Shown: piece by piece, positions 1 through 8,632 of the stretch
Position numbering within the stretch: the stretch's first letter is position 1
How the letters are laid out: every line of letters begins with the position of its first letter
The notes under the pieces: generated by a model
Databases searched by the model: none
Seen by the model: the letters and a program-made list of their open reading frames with translations, nothing else
What the model was told of the DNA's origin: nothing
Assembly (NCBI GenBank): GCA_944323695.1
Contig: CALUTI010000006.1
Location: 62,001 to 126,000, forward strand
Source: Candidatus Gastranaerophilales bacterium
GTDB taxonomy: Bacteria; Cyanobacteriota; Vampirovibrionia; Gastranaerophilales; Gastranaerophilaceae
Direction of reading: 5' to 3'
DNA length: 64,000 nucleotides
Position numbers and translations under genes: made by a program

Positions 1-2445
1 CGTGAAGAATTTGATATTGCAGATGTAATGCTTCCAAACATACATATAGACGTTAGAATGGTGTATGATGAAAATTTTATTTTTATCCCGAAATCACATT
101 TTGAATATAACTTAATCCCTGATATTTATCTTGTATTTAAAATGTTAGATGATGAATCTTGTGTAAAATTTCTTGGTTTTTTCGAGCCTAAATTAATTAA
201 CAAAAACAACCACAATGATAAATATTATTTTATTGAAAAAGAAAAGTTATCACATCCGTCTGACTTGAAGTCATACGTGGAAAATTTTAACGGTAATACC
301 ACAGAAGCGCTCTCTCAGGAAGAACTTGAAAACGGACAAAAGCTTGCAATGCAGCTTATTGATCATGATATTACAGAAAGCGATAAACGCGATCTCATTA
401 AACTGCTTTTAAAAAGCTCTGCTCTGCGCGAAAATCTGATTGAATTTGATAACTTTGAATGGATTTCATATCATGTTGCAACAAATGAAGACTTAACCGC
501 CCTGGCAAGAAGTTCTGAGCAAACACAGGACTTACCGATTGCCGATGAGTTTGAAATATTTGAACAAACTGATGAATTTAGCGGCAATGATAGCTTAACA
601 AATGAAGACGACAACACTGACAATAATTTTACGGATGACTTATTTAATAATCTGTCTGATATGTCTCTTGAAGAAGGAATTGAACAGGACTTATCCCAAG
701 ATGAGCCGACAGATACAGAGTCCGTTGAAAGCACAAATCTTGCTGGCGAAGAAGTAACAGAAAATTTAACAGAAGATTTTTCTTCAGAAGAAAATTTTGA
801 GGACGAACCGGCATTAGAATTAAATGAAAATCCTGTTGATATAGAAGAAGATTCTTTGCTTAGTGATATTAATCCGGCAGAGAATGAAGAAACAGAAGAT
901 CAGGTTTTGGAAAATGCTTTACCGGATGAATCTTCTTTCCTTGACGTTGAGGAACCTGAATTAACATTAGATGATACACTGCCGGATTTGTCTGACATAA
1001 CAGATTCCACTGTAGAAAAAATCCACTTGAGTGAATTTAACGAACTTCCGTTTGATACGGGAATGAACGAACAATCAACTGAAGAAGAAGTTTCCACACT
1101 TGACGAGTTAGACAGTTTAGATTCAGATATGGAAAACCTTGAAGACATTTCTGATATGAATATAGAAGAACCCGTATCCGAAACATTAACAAACTTTGAC
1201 ACTTTAGGCGAAAGAGATGATATAAAACCTATCGAAGAAATACCTTTTGAAGATAATGAAATAACTTCTCTGGAAAATCTAGACCCTGTGCTAGAAAATG
1301 AAGAAATTAACATTGAAGAAAATGATGCACCTCAATCAACAATTTCGTTTGATAATCTTGAACTTCCTCAGGAGAATTCTGTTGATTCTGAAGAAACAAC
1401 AGACGAATTGCCTTCAGTAGTTTCACTTGACGACTTAACTACTCCGGCAGCAGAGGATAATACTGAAAGTCTCAATGCGGGAAATGATAATGAACAACCG
1501 CTAACTCTTGAAGAACTATCTGCAGAAATTCCTGAGACACCTGCAAGTCAGGAAGATGCAACGGAAGACTTTTTAGAAGCTTTGGCAGAAGATACTCCGC
1601 AGGTCGTTAATGATAATATAAACAATAATCCGGTATCTTATGAAAATTCAACTCCGATTAGCAGTCAAAATTTAACACCCGGTGAATTCAGTATTGACAT
1701 AAATCAACCTGTTGATACAGCAGACTTAAAAGATAATGACATAGAAAAATTAGAAGTACTTTATAATGAAAATAATAATTATGAAGAAGATGCAAATAAT
1801 TTACAATTTAAAACTTCCCTGCCGGAAAAAGGCAAGAAAGCTATTGCTCTGGCAACTGTTGTAATTGCAGCTCTTGCATCACTTTTAATATATACATCAA
1901 TGAATAAGTCCGATAATCAGGTCGCTGAACAAAATAATACAAATGTTCTTGAGAAAAATTTACCAAAACTTGATGAACAGGAGATTCCGGAACAAAATTC
2001 AGTTTTACCGGAAAAAACAAATGGAATACCTAAACTTGAAGACGCTGCAAATAACGCAGTTAAAAACGCCGGCAAGCCGAAGGCTCCTGTTATTGAATCA
2101 TCTTATCTTGAGGTTAAAAAACTTTCATGGTCAGTTCCTGATTATGTATCATATAACGATGAATTCAGAAAATACCTGCAAACTGCCGGCAAAAGCCTGA
2201 AACTTTCTCTATCAAGTGATTTACTGCTTGCAACAGAATATGCTTATTCAGATCAAATCCAGGTAAATATAGTCTTATCCAAAGAAGGCACTATACAAAA
2301 CGCCAATATACTTCAGTCAAGCGGTTCAACCCAAATTGATGATATAGTGTTACGAACTGTAAATGATACCCTTAAGGTAGTAAAAGCCCCTGCTGGTGTG
2401 ATTGTTGGGGACAATATACAGTTGACACTTAAAATATATCTATAA
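1..2445 (+). CDS. Acidic single-pass membrane protein with TonB-like C-terminal domain (5' partial)
   Basis: The reading frame is open from base 1, so the true start lies outside the window; the first ATG inside is at 28. Counting from that ATG, residues 1-160 form an ordered-looking region I do not recognise. Residues 165-590 are a very acidic, low-complexity Glu/Asp/Ser/Thr-rich stretch, probably disordered. One hydrophobic segment follows at about 604-624. The last 100 residues resemble a TonB C-terminal domain: strand-rich, with a G-T-I turn, a QSSGS motif and I-D-D-I-V. With one membrane helix, the acidic part should be cytoplasmic and the TonB-like part periplasmic; that is inference. 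A sigma-like gene follows after 33 nt. Function unknown; an energy-transduction or envelope-signalling role is only a guess. Confidence 0.7.
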   Translation, partial: REEFDIADVMLPNIHIDVRMVYDENFIFIPKSHFEYNLIPDIYLVFKMLDDESCVKFLGFFEPKLINKNNHNDKYYFIEKEKLSHPSDLKSYVENFNGNTTEALSQEELENGQKLAMQLIDHDITESDKRDLIKLLLKSSALRENLIEFDNFEWISYHVATNEDLTALARSSEQTQDLPIADEFEIFEQTDEFSGNDSLTNEDDNTDNNFTDDLFNNLSDMSLEEGIEQDLSQDEPTDTESVESTNLAGEEVTENLTEDFSSEENFEDEPALELNENPVDIEEDSLLSDINPAENEETEDQVLENALPDESSFLDVEEPELTLDDTLPDLSDITDSTVEKIHLSEFNELPFDTGMNEQSTEEEVSTLDELDSLDSDMENLEDISDMNIEEPVSETLTNFDTLGERDDIKPIEEIPFEDNEITSLENLDPVLENEEINIEENDAPQSTISFDNLELPQENSVDSEETTDELPSVVSLDDLTTPAAEDNTESLNAGNDNEQPLTLEELSAEIPETPASQEDATEDFLEALAEDTPQVVNDNINNNPVSYENSTPISSQNLTPGEFSIDINQPVDTADLKDNDIEKLEVLYNENNNYEEDANNLQFKTSLPEKGKKAIALATVVIAALASLLIYTSMNKSDNQVAEQNNTNVLEKNLPKLDEQEIPEQNSVLPEKTNGIPKLEDAANNAVKNAGKPKAPVIESSYLEVKKLSWSVPDYVSYNDEFRKYLQTAGKSLKLSLSSDLLLATEYAYSDQIQVNIVLSKEGTIQNANILQSSGSTQIDDIVLRTVNDTLKVVKAPAGVIVGDNIQLTLKIYL

Positions 2446-2448
2446 ATA

Positions 2449-2457
2449 TGCTATAAT
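2449..2457 (+). promoter_or_regulatory. Extended -10 promoter element
   Basis: An extended -10 (TGCTATAAT, with TATAAT at 2452-2457) lies just past the stop of the membrane protein and 21 nt before the GTG start of the sigma-like gene. No clear -35 sits 17 bp upstream. TTGACA at 2422-2427 is 24 bp away, which is too far. This suggests the downstream genes have their own transcript. Confidence 0.4.
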
Positions 2458-2478
2458 ACTTGTGAAGGAAACTTTACA

Positions 2479-3027
2479 GTGGATTTGGCACAGGATAAAT
2501 TAGAGTTAATAGAAAAAATAATAAGAAATGACAAAAAGTTTTCAAATAATGAAGACTTATTTGAGGACTTTTTTAACGAAACATGCAAACGTTCAATAGG
2601 TATTGTTAATATTGTAACCTCTGACACTGCACTGGAAGCTTACTTAAAAAAAATTGCAACAACTTCAATATTAAATGTATTGAAAGATTCCGGCAGATTA
2701 AGAAGGACACGGACAGGTTATACTCCATTAGAGGAGACGACAATATCAAATAAATATTCGGAAGTCGAAATCTCATACGGGAAGTTCAATATTGAAATTT
2801 CACCGGAAGAATTGGCCATACAACAGGAAACTATCAAGCAGGTTGCAGATTTGATATGTAAAATTGATGAAGATGATCCGAACAAACAGTATTTACAAAT
2901 TTATAAATTGCGTTATGATAATGGAATGACACAGAAGGAAATTTCTGAAGAACTTGGTTTATCCCAATCAGAAGTTTCAAAACGATTATTCAAATTAATG
3001 AAAAAAGTTAAAGAATCGTTTAGGTAA
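2479..3027 (+). CDS. Sigma-70-family-like transcription factor
   Basis: This 182-residue protein has the plan of a small alternative sigma factor. An N-terminal helical region ends in a segment like sigma region 2 (around residues 53-75, Y-L-K-K-I-A followed by a basic GRLRRTR). The C-terminus (about 145-180) is a clear region-4 helix-turn-helix, MTQKEISEELGLSQSEVSKR. The conserved core-binding region 2 is weak, so it could instead be a sigma-like DNA-binding regulator. The start is GTG at 2479, chosen because an AAGGA site lies about 9 nt upstream. It lies 4 nt before the zinc-ribbon/AAA/TPR gene, so the two are probably co-transcribed. No anti-sigma gene is obvious; the membrane protein upstream is a candidate partner by position only. 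Confidence 0.7.
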   Translation: MDLAQDKLELIEKIIRNDKKFSNNEDLFEDFFNETCKRSIGIVNIVTSDTALEAYLKKIATTSILNVLKDSGRLRRTRTGYTPLEETTISNKYSEVEISYGKFNIEISPEELAIQQETIKQVADLICKIDEDDPNKQYLQIYKLRYDNGMTQKEISEELGLSQSEVSKRLFKLMKKVKESFR

Positions 3028-3031
3028 AACT

Positions 3032-5962
3032 ATGAGATGTCCCGTATGCAAGAAAATAATTCCGGAAAATACGCTCAAATGTCCGTATTGTAAAACCCGA
3101 ACCGGATTATTGTGCAAAAATTGCAACACAGTAAACTCTATTTTCGATTTAAAATGTAAAAAATGCGGAAAAGAGATATTAAAAATTTGTCCGCACTGTA
3201 ATAGTGTAAACTTTCCTAATGCAACAAAATGCAGGAAATGCGGTCTGCCTTTTGAAAAGGCAGAAGAACCGGCAAAAGTCGATACACTTGAATACAGACC
3301 GAATTTAATATCACAAAAAAATGCCGTAACAGTTTTGACTCAGGGGCTTTTATCCGATGATAAAAAGATATTTTCCATCAGCGGAGAAAAAGGTATAGGC
3401 AAAAGTTATGTTTTAAAACAAACTGTAAAAAAACTTCAAAATCATAATTTCATCTGGATGTTCGGTAAATGCACACCTCTAACCCAGCTTACCCCGGGCG
3501 GAATGATTCAGGATATGATTTTGAATTTATATAATCTGCCGAATTTCTGTGTTAATTCACCCGAATTTAAAAAAGATGCCACAAAATTTTTCCAGAATGA
3601 ATTTCCCGAAATGACCGGATTTGAGGTTAATAACTTTATTAATTTTTTATATTCTTCTCAAGAAGGGAATTTTGAAGATCTTCTTATCAATAAAAAGAAA
3701 ACATTTAATATGTTATATAAAGTATTCGACAAGATTTCTCAATTAGGCAAATTTATTCTTGTAGCGGATAACTTTGATTTTATAGACGGTTTTTCGTTTG
3801 AATTTTTGAATAATTTACTAAAACGCGAAAACCTTAATATGCTTTTCATAATGATGTACAGCGATGCAAAACCCGCAAAAGGATACTTCTACTTCCAAGA
3901 TGATAATATATATCTGGACATAGGCATTGCCCCTTTAAATAATCTTGAAATGGATGAATTTTGCAAATCTTATGAAGAAGCGTTTTCTTATACAAATGAA
4001 TTTGAAAGACATGAAATAATAGAAAAAAGTAAAGGTCATCCGGCATTTTTAGAACAGGCGTTAAGCTATTGTTTTGACTGCCAGATTGGCGACAAACCTT
4101 TCAGACTGCCTGATACATTTACAGAAATAACGCGCGAACGATTAAAGAATTTGAAAGAAGTTAACCAAATTGCATACAAAACTCTTGTCGGGGCATCAGT
4201 TTTAGGTGACAAAATTAATCTGGCACTATTAAAAGAAATATTTGAATTTGATGAAAAAGAATTTACGGGAATTATAGATTATTTAAGAGAAATGCATTTT
4301 ATAGAACCCGTAAACGAAATCTTTTACGAATTTAAAAATCTTCTGCTTTGGGAAACCATCCTTACAAGTTCAAAATACGATAAAGACTTTATCACAATAA
4401 ACACTAAAATAGCAAATTCAATTCAAAACCTTATAATGAATTCAAATGCAATTCTTGGTATTATTGCACAAAATCTTAAGCAAACACAACTTGCGCTTGA
4501 TATTTGGACAAAAAACACAAGACTTGCAGCCTACATTGGCGACACCAACCTTTACGTAATTTCACAAAAACAATGTTTAGCATTAATAAATGAACTTGAT
4601 GAAAGTGAAACAATTAAAACAAGATACAATATTTCCGAAAGATTAGGAAAAATCTTATCAGATTACAACCCGAAAGAGGCACTGGAATTTTTACCCGACG
4701 CAATAGCAAATGCCAAAGCTGTCGGCAACAGCCCGAAAGAAATTGAGCTTTTAGGATATTTATCATATTGCTGCTTAAGAACGGGTAATTACTACGGCAA
4801 TGTAGAATGCGTTGATAATGTTTTGACAAAAGTTCCGGTTGAACACAGGCTTGAAACAGCACTTTTAAAAGCCTCAAAACTTGAAGCATTATTAAATATC
4901 GGCAATTGCGGAGAAGTCATAAACACAATTGATAATGACATTATGCCGGTATTGGACGAATTTTTGGCAAAATCACCGAAATCAAAAATTTCTTACGAAT
5001 TTGTATATGAGACATGGTTAAAAACATATCTGATACTGGCAAATGCCCTTGTTCTGCAAGGCAATGACCGTTCGTTTGAAATTCTGACAATTATATTTGA
5101 CATAATTGACAGAAACAATATTAAAGATGATTTATTTATCTGCAAAAGCAAACTCACACTTGCATTTGCAAATACAATGAAGGGTGATTTCTACACCTCA
5201 GAAACAATTCTGGAAGATGTTTTGAAGCTTTATAAAACAAACACAATGGATAACGAAACAATCCTGCGGTGGAATTTAATTGAGATATTAAACAACTTCT
5301 TCCGCGAAAGATATGACGGCTTGCAGGAGGATTTATTCCAGGTAGTAACTTTTGCAAACAACTGCGGAGATAATTTCACCAAAAATGTTTTAAAAACATT
5401 ACTCGGAAAAATCTTCAAAGACCACGAACAATCAAGACAAGCGCTTGATATTTATAACGACCAAATAACCTATTTTGCGAAAGAAAAAATGGCACTCGGG
5501 GCGCTTTTGACCTGGTACTTGATAGCAGAAGCAACACTTGATGTTGAAGGTCCGCATGCCGCAATAGAAATTGCGACACAGGCACTTGATGTTGCACAAA
5601 ACCCGAAAATCAACAATTATTTCTTTATAATTTTATTAAAAATGCTTATAGTAAAAGCAAGTATTGTGATTTCGGATTATGAAACCGCAAAAATTCAAAT
5701 TGAAAACGCTATTATTCTTGCGAGCAAATTTAATATGAAGGATATTTTATCAAGATTATATCTCTTATACGGCAAATATTTCCAGGAACTTGGTCTGTTA
5801 AAAACCGATAAACAATCAGACTATTTAAAAGGTGCCGGCAAAATGTATGAAAAAGCAACCGAAATTGTTAAACAAACCAAAAACAACTGCATTTATATAG
5901 AAATTGAGAAGGCAAAAAATGTCTTAAAATCCTTCTGCCAGCTCAACAGTATAAGTATATAG
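3032..5962 (+). CDS. Double zinc-ribbon, AAA/NACHT-like ATPase with TPR repeats
   Basis: A 976-residue cytoplasmic protein. Residues 3-78 hold paired zinc ribbons (repeated CPxC/CxxC knuckles), the DZANK type. An ATPase module follows: Walker A GEKGIGKS at about 118-125 and a hydrophobic Walker-B-like strand ending in AD-N-F-D near 245. The remaining 500 residues are all-helical with TPR-like repeats. The architecture matches STAND/MalT-like or guanylate-cyclase-associated signalling ATPases, in which TPRs sense a ligand or partner and the ATPase switches state. No catalytic output domain is visible, so output may go through the sigma-like protein encoded just upstream. That link is inference from the 4-nt gap. 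The next gene converges on it, leaving 1 nt between stops. Confidence 0.75.
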   Translation: MRCPVCKKIIPENTLKCPYCKTRTGLLCKNCNTVNSIFDLKCKKCGKEILKICPHCNSVNFPNATKCRKCGLPFEKAEEPAKVDTLEYRPNLISQKNAVTVLTQGLLSDDKKIFSISGEKGIGKSYVLKQTVKKLQNHNFIWMFGKCTPLTQLTPGGMIQDMILNLYNLPNFCVNSPEFKKDATKFFQNEFPEMTGFEVNNFINFLYSSQEGNFEDLLINKKKTFNMLYKVFDKISQLGKFILVADNFDFIDGFSFEFLNNLLKRENLNMLFIMMYSDAKPAKGYFYFQDDNIYLDIGIAPLNNLEMDEFCKSYEEAFSYTNEFERHEIIEKSKGHPAFLEQALSYCFDCQIGDKPFRLPDTFTEITRERLKNLKEVNQIAYKTLVGASVLGDKINLALLKEIFEFDEKEFTGIIDYLREMHFIEPVNEIFYEFKNLLLWETILTSSKYDKDFITINTKIANSIQNLIMNSNAILGIIAQNLKQTQLALDIWTKNTRLAAYIGDTNLYVISQKQCLALINELDESETIKTRYNISERLGKILSDYNPKEALEFLPDAIANAKAVGNSPKEIELLGYLSYCCLRTGNYYGNVECVDNVLTKVPVEHRLETALLKASKLEALLNIGNCGEVINTIDNDIMPVLDEFLAKSPKSKISYEFVYETWLKTYLILANALVLQGNDRSFEILTIIFDIIDRNNIKDDLFICKSKLTLAFANTMKGDFYTSETILEDVLKLYKTNTMDNETILRWNLIEILNNFFRERYDGLQEDLFQVVTFANNCGDNFTKNVLKTLLGKIFKDHEQSRQALDIYNDQITYFAKEKMALGALLTWYLIAEATLDVEGPHAAIEIATQALDVAQNPKINNYFFIILLKMLIVKASIVISDYETAKIQIENAIILASKFNMKDILSRLYLLYGKYFQELGLLKTDKQSDYLKGAGKMYEKATEIVKQTKNNCIYIEIEKAKNVLKSFCQLNSISI

Positions 5963-5963
5963 C

Positions 5964-6913
5964 CTATTTAATATTAAATGCCTCATTATACATATATTGA
6001 AAATATTTTCCGCCTTCTTCTTTAGCAAAATTAAATTGTTTTTGCACAATTGAACCAATGCCAACATTTTTATTGCCGGATATGCCAAAAGATAATATAT
6101 CATAACCCCATTTGTTTGGACCTTTAGTCCCGTTTATGTCCACGACATAAACAGGAATACCACTTAAATAAGCATAATATTCTATAATATATGTTCCGTC
6201 TGCTAAAACAAACACAGGATAATTATTCTTTACAGATGAATCGGAAAACATTCCGTTAGGGTCATATTCTTTGTCCGGATTTTGTTCTGATTTTACAATA
6301 TTAGCTCCCCTGAAATCGTCAGGTAAGCACCCCTGTTCATATGCTTTATTTTTACATATTTTTGTTGTCTTTAATGTTTTCAAAAACAATTCCTCATGAA
6401 ATTCGCTGCACTCAGAAAACTTTCCGTTCAAATCGGCAGGAAGAGGATCTCCAGTTTCCGCACACCTATATACAGTACAGTTACCGTATTGATTTTTTTC
6501 ATCTTCATCACATGTCGGGGTGCATTTGCCCGTATATGGATTAGTGCCATCCCAGTAATAACACTGTACAGGTCTGCCCTCTTTTGTTTGTATCCCGATT
6601 ACCGCCTGCCAGAATGTACTGTAAAATTTCTTAAACTGGTTCTTTAATACTGCCTGCTGGATATTATGCGAAATAGTCGGTATAGTTAATGCAGCAACGA
6701 TACCAATTATTCCTAACGTTATTAATACTTCTGCTAAGGTAAATGCCTTATTTACTCTTATGCGATAGACAGGAATTGTTTTCTCGACGACGCTCCCGCC
6801 TCCGGCTCCGCTATAGTCTCGAAAACAATTCCTGTCTATCGCTATACCTTCAAAACCCTTGCTATATCTACTTAGGAGAGACGCCCCCCCCCAGATTTTT
6901 TCATAATTTCCAT
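5964..6913 (-). CDS. Prepilin-like protein, frame interrupted at a G9 tract
   Basis: The open frame on the minus strand runs without a stop from 6899 to 5964. It encodes a prepilin N-terminus (AFTLAEVLITLGIIGIVAAL) at about 6754-6695 followed by a Cys-containing globular part. That frame has no ATG, GTG or TTG before the pilin motif. The only good start, ATG at 6913 (or 6904) behind AAGGAG, is in another frame. It reads into nine G at 6884-6892 and stops at 6872. One extra G (ten) or two fewer (seven) would fuse the start to the pilin. So the gene is off as written, phase-variable, or mis-assembled at the homopolymer. The TTG at 6431 cannot be the real start because it removes the pilin helix. 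Likely a type IV pilus or type II secretion pseudopilin. Confidence 0.65.
6762..6842. repeat. 22-bp perfect inverted repeat inside the prepilin leader
   Basis: Arms at 6762-6783 and 6821-6842 are exact reverse complements. They surround a 37-nt GC-rich loop. The element lies between the G9 tract and the pilin motif and keeps the pilin frame open, encoding an Ala/Gly-rich stretch. It looks like a small inserted palindromic element; in RNA it would form a strong hairpin before the pilin motif. Confidence 0.85.
6884..6892 (-). repeat. Homopolymer tract of nine G in a prepilin leader
   Basis: Nine consecutive C on the plus strand (G on the coding strand), seven codons after the first ATG of the leader. 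Runs this long are rare in this AT-rich sequence; the only other one I saw is at the same place in the second prepilin leader (55799-55807). Confidence 0.9.
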
Positions 6914-6966
6914 TAGCTTTCTCCTTCTTTTGGGTTTATTATAACAGATTTATCAAAATAATGCAA

Positions 6967-6997
6967 CAAAAAAGCACCCCATAAGGAGTGCTTTTTG
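6967..6997 (-). terminator. Rho-independent terminator
   Basis: Stem AAAAAGCAC/GTGCTTTTT (6969-6977 with 6988-6996) followed by T-rich sequence on the minus strand, just past the stop of the LysM gene. Confidence 0.8.
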
Positions 6998-7012
6998 TAT
7001 TCATAAATATTA

Positions 7013-7540
7013 TTATTCCATAGGAATCGTTAATTTTTGACCGATTTGAAGTCTGTTCAAATTAGACAAATTATTTGCTTTTTGAATAGCGTTAGCTTTT
7101 TCAGGACTGTAGGAGCCATAGAATCTAATCAAAATACTTTCAACGGTATCACCGCTTTGTACTGTATAAACTTCAGATTCTTTAGCTGCACTTTCGCCTG
7201 CCGGTAAAAAGTTAACATTTTCATTTTGAACTTTTGCATTATTTGCAGGAACTTCAACATCATTTCCTTTTACGGAAAAACTGATAATAGTGGTCAGCAT
7301 AAGCATAGTAATCGCACCTGCGATAAATCCTGTTGCAAGATAAACGCTCGGGGATTTTTCTGATTTCTGACTAATTTTGAAATTCTGCCACAACAAATCC
7401 AATTCTTTTTCTTTGTTCGGACGAACATAAACATTAGGAGAATTGTCATAAGTTGAATCCTGTTTATATTTGGAAAGGGCTTCCAAAACAGCCATTTTTT
7501 CCTTAGAAAGGTTAGATCTTCTTAGTGTTGAGCTTTTCAT
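7013..7540 (-). CDS. LysM-domain single-pass membrane protein
   Basis: The 175-residue protein has a basic cytoplasmic N-terminus and one membrane helix at about 67-90. A short polar linker leads to a LysM domain at 125-173, with the hallmark YTVQSGDTVESI start and a LQIGQKLTIP end. LysM domains bind N-acetylglucosamine-containing glycans such as peptidoglycan, so the protein probably tethers the inner membrane to the wall. No enzyme domain is present. The start ATG at 7540 has a GTGAGGT ribosome site upstream. It is divergent from the ROK kinase gene, with 138 nt between them, and has its own terminator. Confidence 0.8.
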   Translation of the reverse strand: MKSSTLRRSNLSKEKMAVLEALSKYKQDSTYDNSPNVYVRPNKEKELDLLWQNFKISQKSEKSPSVYLATGFIAGAITMLMLTTIISFSVKGNDVEVPANNAKVQNENVNFLPAGESAAKESEVYTVQSGDTVESILIRFYGSYSPEKANAIQKANNLSNLNRLQIGQKLTIPME

Positions 7541-7640
7541 AATTGGACCTCACTATCCCTTAAATTGTTCTGTAATAGAATGCTAACACGATATTTTTTT
7601 AAATTCAAGTATTTGTAAATTTTTAGAAAATTTTTCACGC

Positions 7641-7669
7641 TGGACGAAAAGGAATTTTTTATATATAAT
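7641..7669 (+). promoter_or_regulatory. Promoter of the ROK kinase gene
   Basis: TGGACG (7641-7646), 17-bp spacer, TATAAT (7664-7669). The ATG follows 9 nt later at 7679 with no ribosome site, so the transcript would have almost no 5' leader. Confidence 0.6.
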
Positions 7670-7678
7670 TTAAAGTAT

Positions 7679-8629
7679 ATGAAAAAGTTTTCAATCGGAA
7701 TTGATTTAGGCGGAACAAAAGTCTTGATTGCACTTGTAAATAAAGAAACAGGTGAAGTCATACATTCTGTTAAAAAGAAAACAAAAAAAGATAAAGGTCC
7801 CAAAAACATAATCCGTAAAATGGTCGAGGGAATAGAAGAACTTCTTGAAGAAACCAAAGTTCCTCTGAATGAAATTTCATCAATAGGGGTTGGTGCAGCA
7901 GGACAGGTTGACAGAGAACACGGAATACTGATTGCGGCTGCAAACCTTGACTGTTATGATTTAAACATAAAAGAAAAACTTAACGAACATTTTGATATTC
8001 CTGTTTATGTTGGTAACGATGTTGAAATTGCGGCAATAGGCGAACTTAAATTCGGTGCGGCAAAGGGTTATAAAGATGTAGTCTGTATTTTTGTCGGGAC
8101 AGGTGTAGGCTCAGCTATCGTAAAAGACGGGAAAATAATCCGCGGTGCAACCGGCACAGCAGGTGAAATCGGGCATATTATAGTTGACTTAAACGGCAGA
8201 CCATGCGCATGCGGCGCACATGGATGTCTGGAAGCTTACGCATCACGTTCGGCTATAGAAAAAAGGATTGAAGGCGCACTAAAAAAAGGCAGACATTCCG
8301 TAATTTTGGATTACATGGAAAACGGCAAATCAATAACATCACACATGATTCACGATTCAATAGAACGAGGAGATGAACTTGTAACCCAATGTGTTGATGA
8401 GGCTGCCGAATATTTATCAGGCGGAATTGCAAGCGTAATTAATTTTATAAATCCGCAGTTAATTGTATTAGGCGGCGGACTTATTGAGGCAGTTGATTAT
8501 TTTTACCAGAAGGTAATTAAAAAAGCAAAAGCAAAATCTTTACCTGTTCCGGCAACAAAAATAGAATTCAAAAAAGCTGCACTCGGTGATTTTTCAGGAG
8601 TTGTCGGAGCTGCATTTTTAGAAGGGTAA
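7679..8629 (+). CDS. ROK-family sugar kinase (glucokinase-like)
   Basis: A 316-residue ATP-dependent sugar kinase of the ROK family, most like glucokinase, which phosphorylates glucose for glycolysis in the cytoplasm. The phosphate-binding loop is IDLGGTK at residues 7-13. The catalytic Asp lies in VGNDVEIAA. The ROK zinc motif (CACGAHGCLEAY) is intact near residue 176, and the adenosine loop is LGGGL. There is no N-terminal helix-turn-helix, so it is a kinase and not a ROK repressor. Substrate is not proven; N-acetylmannosamine or fructose kinases share these motifs. The glycosyltransferase gene starts 3 nt after its stop. Confidence 0.85.
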   Translation: MKKFSIGIDLGGTKVLIALVNKETGEVIHSVKKKTKKDKGPKNIIRKMVEGIEELLEETKVPLNEISSIGVGAAGQVDREHGILIAAANLDCYDLNIKEKLNEHFDIPVYVGNDVEIAAIGELKFGAAKGYKDVVCIFVGTGVGSAIVKDGKIIRGATGTAGEIGHIIVDLNGRPCACGAHGCLEAYASRSAIEKRIEGALKKGRHSVILDYMENGKSITSHMIHDSIERGDELVTQCVDEAAEYLSGGIASVINFINPQLIVLGGGLIEAVDYFYQKVIKKAKAKSLPVPATKIEFKKAALGDFSGVVGAAFLEG

Positions 8630-8632
8630 CAA

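Noticed and set aside
900-1313. 137-codon Ser-rich minus-strand open frame
   Set aside because: Complement of the Glu/Asp-rich repeats of the membrane protein, which give Ser/Phe codons on the other strand.
6341-6647. Two plus-strand open frames inside the first prepilin region
   Set aside because: They overlap the pilin coding frame on the other strand and have no ribosome sites.
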